From NCBI GenBank assembly GCA_041395505.1, contig JAWLAG010000002.1, positions 62,001 to 126,000 on the forward strand: a stretch of 64,000 nt of DNA. Direction: 5' to 3'. This DNA comes from Steroidobacteraceae bacterium (lineage in GTDB: Bacteria; Pseudomonadota; Gammaproteobacteria; Steroidobacterales; Steroidobacteraceae). Each line of letters opens with the position of its first letter. Positions within the stretch are counted from its first letter, which is position 1. A program made the position numbers and the translations under genes. Positions 35,898-43,000 of this stretch are shown here, piece after piece. The notes under the pieces are model-generated. The model saw only the letters and a program-made list of their open reading frames with translations, did not search any database and had not been told where the DNA came from.

Positions 35898-36479
35898 ATG
35901 ACTGACATCGCCGCCTTGCGCACCCGCCTGAGGCAGCGTCGCGCCGCCGTCAGCCCGACCGATCGCGCAGATGCCGGCCGGCGCATCGCGCATTGCCTGC
36001 GCGGCCTGCACCTGCTGCGTCCGCGTGCACGTATTGCCGTCTACCTGCCGACGCCCACGGAAGTCGATTGCTGGCCAACCATCCTCGCTGCGCAACGCAA
36101 TGGCTGCGCGCTCTACGCCCCGGTCATCAGCGACTATGCTCACCGGCGCATGCGGCTGTGCCCGCTGCACCCCCCTCTGTCGACGAATCGCTATGGCATC
36201 GACGAACCTGCCGATGCCGATTGGCTCGATCCGCGCTGGTGCCAGGTGATACTGCTGCCGCTGTTGGGGTTCGATCAGCTCGGCAATCGTCTCGGCATGG
36301 GGGCCGGCTACTATGATCGGCTGTTGAGGTTTCGGGCGCTGCGGCGCAGGTGGCGTGGGCCGTTGCTGATCGGCCTCGGTTACGAGGCACAGCGATGCCC
36401 GGCGCTCACGCCGAAGACCCACGACATTCAACTGGATGCCGTTGTAACTGAAAGTGGTATCCGAAGGTTCTGGAGATAG
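35898..36479 (+). CDS. fau: 5-formyltetrahydrofolate cyclo-ligase
   Basis: ATP-dependent conversion of 5-formyl-THF to 5,10-methenyl-THF (YgfA). It is 193 aa with the C-terminal signature RLGMGAGYYDRLL and the nearby LLPLLGFDQLGN. The frame is open to 35820, but that would run through the 6S RNA end; ATG 35898 is the family start. It is read just after ssrS, as in E. coli, and may share its transcript. Confidence 0.95.
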   Translation: MTDIAALRTRLRQRRAAVSPTDRADAGRRIAHCLRGLHLLRPRARIAVYLPTPTEVDCWPTILAAQRNGCALYAPVISDYAHRRMRLCPLHPPLSTNRYGIDEPADADWLDPRWCQVILLPLLGFDQLGNRLGMGAGYYDRLLRFRALRRRWRGPLLIGLGYEAQRCPALTPKTHDIQLDAVVTESGIRRFWR

Positions 36480-36484
36480 TCCCG

Positions 36485-36946
36485 ATGCAGTACTGGCTCA
36501 TGAAAAGCGAACCACAGTCATTTGGTATAGATGACCTCGCGGCGGCTCCCGGACGCCGCACTGCCTGGGACGGCGTGCGCAATTACCAGGCTCGCAACTA
36601 TCTTCGCGATGCCATGAAGCGCGGGGACCGGGGGTTTTTCTACCATTCGAGCTGCGCGGAGCCGGGCATAGTCGGCATCGTCGAAGTCGTGCGCGAGGGC
36701 TATGCGGATGCGAGCGCGTTCGACCCGGATGACCATCACTACGACCCCAAGAGCGATCCGGATCAGCCCCGCTGGTACGTCGTCGATGTGCGACTGGTGC
36801 GCAAACTCCGTCGCACCATCACGTTGGATGAGTTGCGCAAGCATGTGCGCAAGCTCGATGGCCTGCTGTTGTTGCAACGTGGCAATCGACTTTCAATCAC
36901 TCCGGTGAGTGAAGGACACTGGCAGTACATACTCAAACTCGAATGA
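36485..36946 (+). CDS. EVE-domain protein
   Basis: 153 aa. It has the whole EVE fold: MQYWLMKSEPQSFGIDDL start, WDGVRNYQARNYLRDAM, GFFYHSSCAEPGIVGIVEV, and PRWYVVDVRLVRKL. EVE is a PUA-like domain that reads modified bases in DNA or RNA, and in proteobacteria this stand-alone form is usually beside fau or ribose/nucleotide genes. It begins five bases after fau. The ligand is unknown. Confidence 0.92.
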   Translation: MQYWLMKSEPQSFGIDDLAAAPGRRTAWDGVRNYQARNYLRDAMKRGDRGFFYHSSCAEPGIVGIVEVVREGYADASAFDPDDHHYDPKSDPDQPRWYVVDVRLVRKLRRTITLDELRKHVRKLDGLLLLQRGNRLSITPVSEGHWQYILKLE

Positions 36947-36948
36947 AG

Positions 36949-36964
36949 CGTGACCGGGGTCACG
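36949..36964. promoter_or_regulatory. CRP-like inverted repeat upstream of the polylysine mini-gene
   Basis: CGTGACC-GG-GGTCACG is a perfect 7-base inverted repeat. It contains GTGA-N6-TCAC, the core of a CRP/Vfr/Clp site. Its centre is near -65 from the predicted transcript start (~37022), compatible with class I activation. It could instead be a weak hairpin after the EVE gene; no T-run follows. Confidence 0.5.
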
Positions 36965-36987
36965 TTGTGTCACTGGATGCCACTTAC

Positions 36988-37015
36988 TTGTAATTTATTT
37001 CTTCGTGTATATACT
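36988..37015 (+). promoter_or_regulatory. strong promoter of the polylysine mini-gene
   Basis: TTGTAA (36988-36993), 16 bases, TATACT (37010-37015), in a strikingly AT-rich patch. An alternative -10, TATATA, overlaps it. The predicted start near 37022 gives a ~28-base leader to ATG 37050. Confidence 0.7.
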
Positions 37016-37049
37016 CCGACCTCGGACTAACCTGTAAATGGAGATGACA

Positions 37050-37103
37050 ATGGCAAAACGTAAAGCCAAGAAGAAAGCGAAGAAAGCCGCCAAGAAGAAG
37101 TAA
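37050..37103 (+). CDS. 17-residue lysine/alanine-rich basic peptide
   Basis: Short frame reading MAKRKAKKKAKKAAKKK, 11 of 17 residues Lys or Arg. It has an excellent ribosome site (GGAG at 37040-37043, six bases before ATG), an upstream strong promoter and a strong terminator at 37162-37195, so it is a separate gene of about 175 nt. The sequence resembles histone H1 or AlgP-type tails. It could bind nucleic acid or ribosomes, serve as substrate for lysine modification, or be an accidental frame in a small RNA. The 3' part of the transcript holds a second hairpin (37122-37149). Not recognised as any named family. Confidence 0.65.
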   Translation: MAKRKAKKKAKKAAKKK

Positions 37104-37161
37104 GGCTTTTTTCAGACCTTCGCGGCGAGCGGGATTTCCTGCTCGCCGCCTTCAGATTCCA

Positions 37162-37195
37162 GACGATGCCCGCGCAAGCGGGCATCGTCTTTTTT
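37162..37195 (+). terminator. strong intrinsic terminator
   Basis: A perfect 12-base-pair stem (GACGATGCCCGC with GCGGGCATCGTC) closes a GCAA tetraloop and is followed by six T. It ends the polylysine mini-gene transcript and lies 44 bases before the rpiA start. Confidence 0.92.
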
Positions 37196-37238
37196 GTCTC
37201 TGGCAACCGTCCCTTCGGCATGGCAGCATCGCGCCTGG

Positions 37239-37898
37239 ATGGCACAGATACAGGACAACAAGAAGCGTCTGGCTGCGGCAGCCGCAATCGATTTCGTAAC
37301 CCCGGCTGCCGTGCTCGGGGTAGGCACCGGGTCGACGGTCAACATCTTCATCGAACTGCTGCTGGCTTCGGAACGCCGGCCAGGCGCTGCCGTTTCGAGC
37401 TCCGAAGCCACAACCAGGGCCCTGCGAGCGGGCGGAATCGACGTGCTGGACCTGAACGATGCCGGTGAACTCGACCTGTACGTCGATGGCGCGGACGAAG
37501 CCACCTGGCAGCGCGAACTGATCAAGGGTGGCGGCGGCGCCCTCACCCGCGAGAAGATCGTTGCAGGAGCATCGCGTCGCTTCGTCTGCATGATCGATGA
37601 CAGCAAGCTGGTGAGCCGACTGGGTGCCTTCGGCGTTCCGGTCGAGGTCATACCGATGGCGCGCGAGCATGTCGCCCGGAAGTTGCGCGCCCTGGGCGGT
37701 ACACCCCAGTGGCGACGAGATGTCACGACCGACAACGGCAACCAGATCATCGACCTCAAGGGACTCAGCATTGCGGACCCGGCCGCGCTCGAGGCCGAGA
37801 TCAATCAGATCGCGGGTGTGGTGAGTGTTGGCATATTCGCGACCCGCGGTGCCGATGTGCTGCTCATCGGCACGGCGAGCGGTTGCGAACAACGCTGA
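37239..37898 (+). CDS. rpiA: ribose-5-phosphate isomerase A
   Basis: Interconverts ribose 5-phosphate and ribulose 5-phosphate in the pentose phosphate pathway. From ATG 37239 it is 219 aa, the same length as in E. coli. Motifs are GVGTGSTVNIFIE, SSEATTRAL, VDGADEA and KGGGGALTREKIVA (catalytic Glu/Lys). The open frame extends to 37194 but covers the terminator. With rpe in the same window, both pentose phosphate isomerisations are present. Confidence 0.97.
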   Translation: MAQIQDNKKRLAAAAAIDFVTPAAVLGVGTGSTVNIFIELLLASERRPGAAVSSSEATTRALRAGGIDVLDLNDAGELDLYVDGADEATWQRELIKGGGGALTREKIVAGASRRFVCMIDDSKLVSRLGAFGVPVEVIPMAREHVARKLRALGGTPQWRRDVTTDNGNQIIDLKGLSIADPAALEAEINQIAGVVSVGIFATRGADVLLIGTASGCEQR

Positions 37899-37905
37899 AA
37901 ATGAA

Positions 37906-37928
37906 CGGGCCCGCACGAGGCGGGCCCG
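37906..37928. terminator. hairpin between rpiA and tRNA-Gln
   Basis: A 9-base-pair stem CGGGCCCGC/GCGGGCCCG with a five-base loop. On the minus strand it is followed by TTCATTTT, so it can end the tRNA-Gln transcript. On the plus strand it closes rpiA without a T-run. Confidence 0.65.
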
Positions 37929-37932
37929 AGTA

Positions 37933-38006
37933 TGGCTGGGGGACTAGGATTCGAACCTAGGTTAGCGGAGTCAGAGTCCGCTGTCCTACCACTAGACGAT
38001 CCCCCA
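37933..38006 (-). tRNA. tRNA-Gln (CTG)
   Basis: 74 nt including an encoded CCA. The acceptor TGGGGGA pairs with TCCCCCA. The anticodon arm GCGGA-CTCTGAC-TCCGC gives anticodon CTG, and the T arm is CTAGG-TTCGAAT-CCTAG. It decodes CAG. It lies 32 bases downstream of rpsI on the same strand and may be processed from the ribosomal-protein transcript. Confidence 0.97.
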
Positions 38007-38038
38007 ATGGATGCGCGTGACAGGCCGACGGACCGCGA

Positions 38039-38431
38039 TCAGCGCTTCGAGTACTGCGTTCCGCGCCGCGCCTTGCGACGGCCAACCTTCTTGCGCTCGA
38101 CTTCGCGCGCATCGCGCGTGACGAAACCGGCAGCCCGCAGGGGTTTGCGCAGATTTTCGTCGTACTCGATCAGGGCGCGCGTGATGCCGTGGCGGATTGC
38201 GCCTGCCTGCCCGGTGGTGCCGCCGCCGCTTACCCGCGCGACCACGTCGAACCGGCTTTGCATCTCGATGGTCTCGAGCGGTTGTCGCACGATCATGCGG
38301 CCTGTTTCGCGACCGAAGAACTCTTCGAGCGGTCGGTCATTGACGGTGATCTTGCCGCTCCCGGGCCGCAGATAGACCCGCGCTGCCGCGGTCTTGCGTC
38401 GTCCGGTTCCGTAGGGTTGAGTCGAGGCCAT
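38039..38431 (-). CDS. rpsI: 30S ribosomal protein S9
   Basis: 130 aa. It opens with YGTGRRKTAAARVYL and ends with the invariant tail GRRKARRGTQYSKR, which reaches the P-site tRNA. GGGTTGQAGAIRHGI is the central signature. It is the second gene of the rplM-rpsI operon, 27 bases after rplM. Confidence 0.98.
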   Translation of the reverse strand: MASTQPYGTGRRKTAAARVYLRPGSGKITVNDRPLEEFFGRETGRMIVRQPLETIEMQSRFDVVARVSGGGTTGQAGAIRHGITRALIEYDENLRKPLRAAGFVTRDAREVERKKVGRRKARRGTQYSKR

Positions 38432-38458
38432 GGCTGGGATCGTCCTTCTGAGATGGGG

Positions 38459-38887
38459 TTAGAGCTCGAGCGCCTTCGGCTGCTGAGCAGAGTGCGGGTG
38501 GCTGTCGCCGGCGAACACATGCAATTTGCGAAACATGCGCCGGCCCAGGGTGTTCTTCGGCAGCATGCCTTTGACGGCGAACTGGATGGCCCGCTCCGGG
38601 CGTTGCTCGAGAAGCTTGCCGAGCGCTATCGACTTGAGATTGCCGATGAACCCCGTGTGCCGGTAGTAGATCTTGTCGTTGAGCTTGTTGCCCGTAACAG
38701 CGACCTTGCCGGCATTGATCACCACGATGTGATCGCCCATGTCCACGTGCGGGCTGTAGTCGGCCTTGTGCTTGCCGCGCAGGCGATGGGCGATTTCAGT
38801 GGCAAGGCGCCCGAGCGTCTTGCCCGAGGCGTCGACCAGGTACCAGTCGCCGCGTACGGCGCCAGGCTTGGCGAACTGAGTCTTCAT
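38459..38887 (-). CDS. rplM: 50S ribosomal protein L13
   Basis: 142 aa, the same length as in E. coli. Motifs are WYLVDASGKTLGRLAT, GDHIVVINAGKVAVTG and the C-terminal PHSAQQPKAL. ATG 38887 is the family start; the longer open frame runs into the opposite coq7 gene. Early assembly protein of the large subunit. Transcribed from the promoter at 38933-38962. Confidence 0.98.
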   Translation of the reverse strand: MKTQFAKPGAVRGDWYLVDASGKTLGRLATEIAHRLRGKHKADYSPHVDMGDHIVVINAGKVAVTGNKLNDKIYYRHTGFIGNLKSIALGKLLEQRPERAIQFAVKGMLPKNTLGRRMFRKLHVFAGDSHPHSAQQPKALEL

Positions 38888-38932
38888 ATGCTTAGAACCT
38901 TGGGGGTCCGGGGGTACCAAAAAAGGCCGGGA

Positions 38933-38962
38933 AGTGTACTTGAAGCCACCCTGCCAATGCAA
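38933..38962 (-). promoter_or_regulatory. promoter of rplM-rpsI
   Basis: On the minus strand TTGCAT (38957-38962), 18 bases and TACACT (38933-38938) lie about 45 bases upstream of rplM. The resulting leader (~40 nt) has a run of C/G that could host the usual L13 autoregulatory fold, but none is clear. Confidence 0.6.
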
Positions 38963-39007
38963 AGTGGCGGTCCGGGGCGGGACTCGGCCCCTGCCCCCGT
39001 GGGGACA

Positions 39008-39013
39008 TATAAT
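39008..39013 (+). promoter_or_regulatory. -10 element directly ahead of coq7
   Basis: A perfect TATAAT lies six bases before the coq7 ATG (39020). A good -35 is not visible. Transcription would start on the start codon, and no ribosome site precedes it, so a leaderless mRNA is likely. Confidence 0.5.
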
Positions 39014-39019
39014 GAGTGC

Positions 39020-39649
39020 ATGCGCGAATTGGGGCCCCTCGACCAGCTTCTGGGCACACTTGGGCAGGCACTCGGCGCCCTGGCGGCCCCGCCGGTGGCT
39101 CGCCGCCGCGCCCCCGCCGCAGCACAGGACAGTCTCAGCGAACCCGCCCGGCGCGAGGCCGCGGGCCTCATGCGTGTCAACCACGCCGGCGAGGTCGCGG
39201 CCCAGGCCTTGTACCAGGGCCAGGCCTTGTTCGCGCGCGATGCAGGGACGCGCGATTTTCTCCATCGAGCGGCCGCCGAGGAGCAGGATCATCTCGCCTG
39301 GTGCGAGGAGCGCCTGCATGAACTCGGCAGCCAACCATCGCTGTTGAAACCCCTCTGGTATGCCGGTTCATTTGCGATCGGCACGATCGCAGGACTCGCG
39401 GGCGATCGCGTGAGCCTCGGCTTCGTGCGCGAAACCGAGAGCCAGGTCGAAGCGCATCTGCATGGCCATCTCGAACGTCTGCCTGCGGATGATCACAGGA
39501 GCCGCAGCATCGTTGCCGCGATGTGCAGCGACGAAGCGGCGCACGGTGCGAACGCTGCTGCCGCCGGTGGCATCGAGCTGCCCGCGCCAGTGCAGTCACT
39601 GATGCGGGCAGCGGCGCGCGTAATGACCAGCACAGCCTATTGGCTTTGA
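39020..39649 (+). CDS. coq7: Coq7-type 3-demethoxyubiquinol 3-hydroxylase
   Basis: Di-iron monooxygenase for the last ring hydroxylation in ubiquinone synthesis; it replaces UbiF. It is 209 aa. Iron-ligand motifs are MRVNHAGEVAAQALYQGQ, AEEQDHLAWC, ETESQVEAHLHGHL and SDEAAHGANA, the repeated E/ExxH ferritin-like pattern. ATG 39020 gives MRELGPLDQLL; the longer frame would read through rplM/rpsI antisense. It complements ubiH and the ubiI-like gene in this window. Confidence 0.94.
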   Translation: MRELGPLDQLLGTLGQALGALAAPPVARRRAPAAAQDSLSEPARREAAGLMRVNHAGEVAAQALYQGQALFARDAGTRDFLHRAAAEEQDHLAWCEERLHELGSQPSLLKPLWYAGSFAIGTIAGLAGDRVSLGFVRETESQVEAHLHGHLERLPADDHRSRSIVAAMCSDEAAHGANAAAAGGIELPAPVQSLMRAAARVMTSTAYWL

Positions 39650-39719
39650 ATATGTAATAATTCGCCGCCAGTCGATGCCAGGCATCGGCCATGGCGGACC
39701 CTGGGGAGACGTTGCGCTA

Positions 39720-40463
39720 ATGGAAGAGAACATCAAGCCACTGAGCGAGATTCCGGCAATCAACCGGTTTTTGAGCTATTGCCGTATTCGGACAGTGCCA
39801 TCCAAGACCGTGGTGATCCACGCTGGCGACATGCCCGATGTCCTTTACTACATCATCTCCGGCTCGGTCGAGGTGATGATCGAGGACGAGGAAGGCAATG
39901 AAATGGTCCTCGCCTATCTCAACAAGGGACAGTTCTTTGGCGAAATGGGACTGTTCTACGAACAGCCGACGCGCAGCGCCTGGGTACGTACGCGCAACCA
40001 GTGTGAGCTGGCCGAAATGACCTATCCGCGTTTTCGGCAGATCGCGGCGGAAAGCCCGGGGCTCATTTTCGAGCTGGCGACCCAGCTGGCGACGCGCCTC
40101 GATCGCACCAATCGCAAGTTGGGTGACCTCGCCTTCGTCGACGTTACCGGCCGTGTCGCTCATGCCATCATGGATCTGTGCGGCGAGCCCGATGCCATGA
40201 CGCATCCCGAGGGCATGCAGATCAAGGTGTCGCGGCAGGAACTGTCGCGACTGGTCGGCTGCTCACGTGAAATGGCGGGACGGGTGCTCAAGGTGCTCGA
40301 GGAGCAAGGCCTGTTGCGCGCCACCGGCAAGACCATCGTGGTGTTCAATGCGCGCCCGAAAATGAAAACGCGCCCGGTCGTCGTACCGGCCACCGGGAAG
40401 GCGAGTCCGGCGGCGGTGCGCAGCAGCTACGACGACGATGATGATGACGACGACGAGGATTGA
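39720..40463 (+). CDS. crp: CRP/Vfr/Clp-type cAMP (or c-di-GMP) regulator with acidic tail
   Basis: 247 aa against ~210 in E. coli. The cyclic-nucleotide domain has GEMGLFYEQPTRSAWVR (R85, S86 contact the phosphate in CRP) and the dimer helix with T130. The next residue is Asn where CRP has Ser128. The helix-turn-helix is at ~171-192 (VSRQELSRLVGCSREMAG). The last ~37 residues are an extension that ends in Y237 followed by eight Asp, Glu and Asp. ATG 39720 matches the family; GGAG lies ~13 bases before it. The tail is encoded by a (GAY)n repeat that overlaps the end of convergent rpe. Confidence 0.93.
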   Translation: MEENIKPLSEIPAINRFLSYCRIRTVPSKTVVIHAGDMPDVLYYIISGSVEVMIEDEEGNEMVLAYLNKGQFFGEMGLFYEQPTRSAWVRTRNQCELAEMTYPRFRQIAAESPGLIFELATQLATRLDRTNRKLGDLAFVDVTGRVAHAIMDLCGEPDAMTHPEGMQIKVSRQELSRLVGCSREMAGRVLKVLEEQGLLRATGKTIVVFNARPKMKTRPVVVPATGKASPAAVRSSYDDDDDDDDED

Positions 40464-41122
40464 ATCGCGCGCCGCATGGCGCTGATGGTCGCGGCATAAT
40501 CGCCGCTGCCGAATATTGCCGATCCGGCGACGAAGGTGTCGGCCCCCGCACCCGCTATGGCGCCGATGTTGTCCACCTTGACGCCACCATCGATCTCCAG
40601 CCGCACCGGCCGCGCGCCCGCATCGATCCGGCGGCGAATCGCGCGCAGCTTCTCGAGCGCGAGCGGTATGAACTGCTGGCCCGCGAATCCGGGATTGACC
40701 GACATCACCAGCACCAGATCGAGCTCGGCAAGCGTGTAATCGAGCACATCGAGCGGTGTCGCCGGGTTCAGTACCAGGCCCGCCCGGCAGCCTGCGGCAT
40801 GGATGAGCTCGATGCTACGGTCGACGTGATCGCTGGCCTCGGGATGGAAGGATATGTAGGTCGCTCCGGCGCGTGCGAACTCGCTGATCAATGCATCCAC
40901 GGGCCGCACCATCAGGTGCACGTCGATCGGCGCGCTGATCCCGTGCTTGCGCAGTGCACTGCACACCAGCGGACCGACTGTGAGGTTCGGCACGTAGTGA
41001 TTGTCCATGACGTCGAAATGAATGAGGTCGGCCCCGGCACGCAGCACCGCCTCGACTTCCTCGCCCAGGCGGGCAAAGTCGGCTGACAGTATCGACGGGG
41101 CTATCCAGGGCTTGGCGGGCAC
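40427..41122 (-). CDS. rpe: ribulose-phosphate 3-epimerase
   Basis: Interconverts ribulose 5-phosphate and xylulose 5-phosphate. It is a 231-aa TIM barrel with IAPSILSADFARLGEE, HFDVMDNHYVPNLTVG, VDVHLMV (as PIDVHLMV), VMSVNPGFAGQ and the EIDGGVK motif. Normal family members end near residue 221; here ten serines (222-231) follow, read from the antisense of the poly-Asp codons of crp. The genes overlap by 37 bases tail to tail. Confidence 0.96.
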   Translation of the reverse strand: MPAKPWIAPSILSADFARLGEEVEAVLRAGADLIHFDVMDNHYVPNLTVGPLVCSALRKHGISAPIDVHLMVRPVDALISEFARAGATYISFHPEASDHVDRSIELIHAAGCRAGLVLNPATPLDVLDYTLAELDLVLVMSVNPGFAGQQFIPLALEKLRAIRRRIDAGARPVRLEIDGGVKVDNIGAIAGAGADTFVAGSAIFGSGDYAATISAMRRAIQSSSSSSSSSS

Positions 41123-41154
41123 AGGCGCTAGTCTACGCGACTCACTGGCGAGGT

Positions 41155-41955
41155 TCAGCCGGTCCCGCGCGTCTTGCGTATGAGGTCATAGGCCTCGATG
41201 ATCTGCCGGGTTCGCTCCTTGGCATGTTCGAGCATGGACTCGGGCAGGCCGTTGGCTTTGAGCTTGTCCGGATGGTGGCGCGACAACTGACGCCGGTAGG
41301 CTTTGGCGACTTCCGGGTCCGTGGCCGTGTCGTTGATCTCGAGCACTTCGTAGGCATCACGTAATGCACCCTGGCGCGCAGCGGCACTCGACGGTTCGGC
41401 GCCTGCGGTCGAGCCCCGAATGCGCAGCACAGCCTCGAGATGCGCGAGCTCGAGTGCCGAGACGCCGAGACTGGCGCCGATGCGTTGCAGGATCTGGCGC
41501 GCAGGTCCTGCCATGTCGCTGCCGCCGAGCGCGGCGCGCAACTGGATTTCCATGAATATGCGGCGCAGGTCGGCGCGGCCGCGGCAGGCACGCTGCAACG
41601 AGGCGACAGCATCGCCGAGCGCAAAGCCCGGCGCCTTGCCGCGTCCGAAGCATTCGATGGCGGCGCGCCGCGAAGCATCGTCGAGTTTCAGTTGCTCCAT
41701 GATCGCGCTTGCCGCGGCGATCTCCGCCTCGGACACGCGGCCATCCGCCTTCGCCACATAGCCCATGATTTCGAAGGTGGCGGCGAAGAAGCGCTGCGCG
41801 ACCTCGGCGGGCGGCAGCTGTGGCGCCAGCTCATCGCTGCCATCGGCTGCATGATCGAACTGATGGCCGAGCAGGCCGCCGACGAGCGCGCCGATTGGGC
41901 CACCCGCGAACAGCCCGATCACACCGCCGATCAATTTACCCGTCCATCTCGCCAT
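41155..41955 (-). CDS. djlA: DjlA-type membrane-anchored DnaJ co-chaperone
   Basis: 266 aa, near the 271 of E. coli. Residues ~5-30 form a glycine-rich membrane segment (KLIGGVIGLFAGGPIGALVGGLLGH has the glycine-zipper look of DjlA). A TerB-like helical domain follows (FEIMGYVAKADGRVSEAEI). The C-terminal J domain (~200-266) holds the HPD motif in LSRHHPDKL. It stimulates DnaK at the inner membrane. ATG 41955 is chosen; the longer frame overlaps the purC region. Confidence 0.94.
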   Translation of the reverse strand: MARWTGKLIGGVIGLFAGGPIGALVGGLLGHQFDHAADGSDELAPQLPPAEVAQRFFAATFEIMGYVAKADGRVSEAEIAAASAIMEQLKLDDASRRAAIECFGRGKAPGFALGDAVASLQRACRGRADLRRIFMEIQLRAALGGSDMAGPARQILQRIGASLGVSALELAHLEAVLRIRGSTAGAEPSSAAARQGALRDAYEVLEINDTATDPEVAKAYRRQLSRHHPDKLKANGLPESMLEHAKERTRQIIEAYDLIRKTRGTG

Positions 41956-42094
41956 GTCCTGCCCCGCAAGCGGTCGTCTTGACCGTACGCGCCTGGCGGC
42001 CGCAAGATGCTCGGCGCGTGTGGCGCGCATGTTAACAGGCGTGGCCGCGAACGCCGCGCACGCGGCCCTGATCTTCACACTCATACCCGAAGCC

Positions 42095-42994
42095 ATGCCC
42101 CGACTCGTCCATAGCACCTCGCTCACCGGTCTCGAAAAACTGCACACCGGCAAGGTTCGCGACATCTATGCGCTCGATGAGAAGTCGATGTTGATCGTCA
42201 CCACCGACCGGCTGTCGGCCTTCGATGTCGTGCTGCCCGATCCGATACCCGGCAAGGGCGCCGTCCTGAACGGTATCTCGCTCTACTGGTTCAATGAGCT
42301 GCGTTACATCGTGCCCAATCATCTGCTCGATCGTGACCCCACCGAGGTCGTGCCGGTGGCCGCCGAGCGCGAGATCGTGGCTGGCCGTTCGATGGTCGTC
42401 GCGCGTCTTCGCGCGCTGCCGATCGAGGCGGTGGTGCGTGGCTATCTGATCGGCTCGGGTTGGAAGGACTATCGCGCGAGCGGCATGGTCTGCGGCATCG
42501 CACTGCCGCCGGGTCTGCAACAGGCGGCACAGCTGCCGCAGCCCATTTTCACACCGGCGACCAAGGCGGCCGTTGGCGATCACGATGAGAACATCAGCTT
42601 CGAGGCCGCGGCGGGCCTGATCGGCAGCGAACTCGCGACGCAGGTACGCGAAGTGTCCCTGCGTCTGTACGCGCATGCCGCGCGACACGCCGCGGCGCGG
42701 GGCATCATCATCGCGGACACCAAGTTCGAGTTCGGTCTCGATGATGACGGCCGACTTACGCTGATCGACGAAGTGCTGACGCCGGACTCGTCGCGTTTCT
42801 GGCCCGCGGCCAGCTATCGGCCAGGCAGTAGCCCGCCGAGTTTCGACAAACAATTCGTGCGCGACTACCTCGAAACCCTCGACTGGGACAAGCGCGCACC
42901 AGGGCCAAGGCTGCCGCCGCAGATCATCGAACGCACTGCGGAGAAATACGCCGAGGCCTACCGGCGCCTTACCTCGCCTGCGGCGACGGCATAG
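42095..42994 (+). CDS. purC: phosphoribosylaminoimidazole-succinocarboxamide synthase
   Basis: Adds aspartate to CAIR in purine synthesis. From ATG 42095 it is 299 aa, the long (yeast Ade1-like) type rather than the ~237-aa E. coli type. Motifs are GKVRDIY, TTDRLSAFDVVLPDPIPGKG, IEAVVRGYLIGSGWKDY, IADTKFEFG and LIDEVLTPDSSRFW. The open frame back to 41954 overlaps djlA and is not used. It is divergent from djlA with ~139 bases between. Confidence 0.96.
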   Translation: MPRLVHSTSLTGLEKLHTGKVRDIYALDEKSMLIVTTDRLSAFDVVLPDPIPGKGAVLNGISLYWFNELRYIVPNHLLDRDPTEVVPVAAEREIVAGRSMVVARLRALPIEAVVRGYLIGSGWKDYRASGMVCGIALPPGLQQAAQLPQPIFTPATKAAVGDHDENISFEAAAGLIGSELATQVREVSLRLYAHAARHAAARGIIIADTKFEFGLDDDGRLTLIDEVLTPDSSRFWPAASYRPGSSPPSFDKQFVRDYLETLDWDKRAPGPRLPPQIIERTAEKYAEAYRRLTSPAATA

Positions 42995-43000
42995 CCATGT

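Noticed and set aside
37122..37149. Hairpin GCGGCGAGC/GCTCGCCGC as a terminator
   Set aside because: No T-run follows on either strand; the real terminator is 37162-37195. It may still be a stability element in the mini-gene transcript.
38189..39019. N-terminal extension of coq7
   Set aside because: It would read antisense through rplM and rpsI. The family start is ATG 39020.
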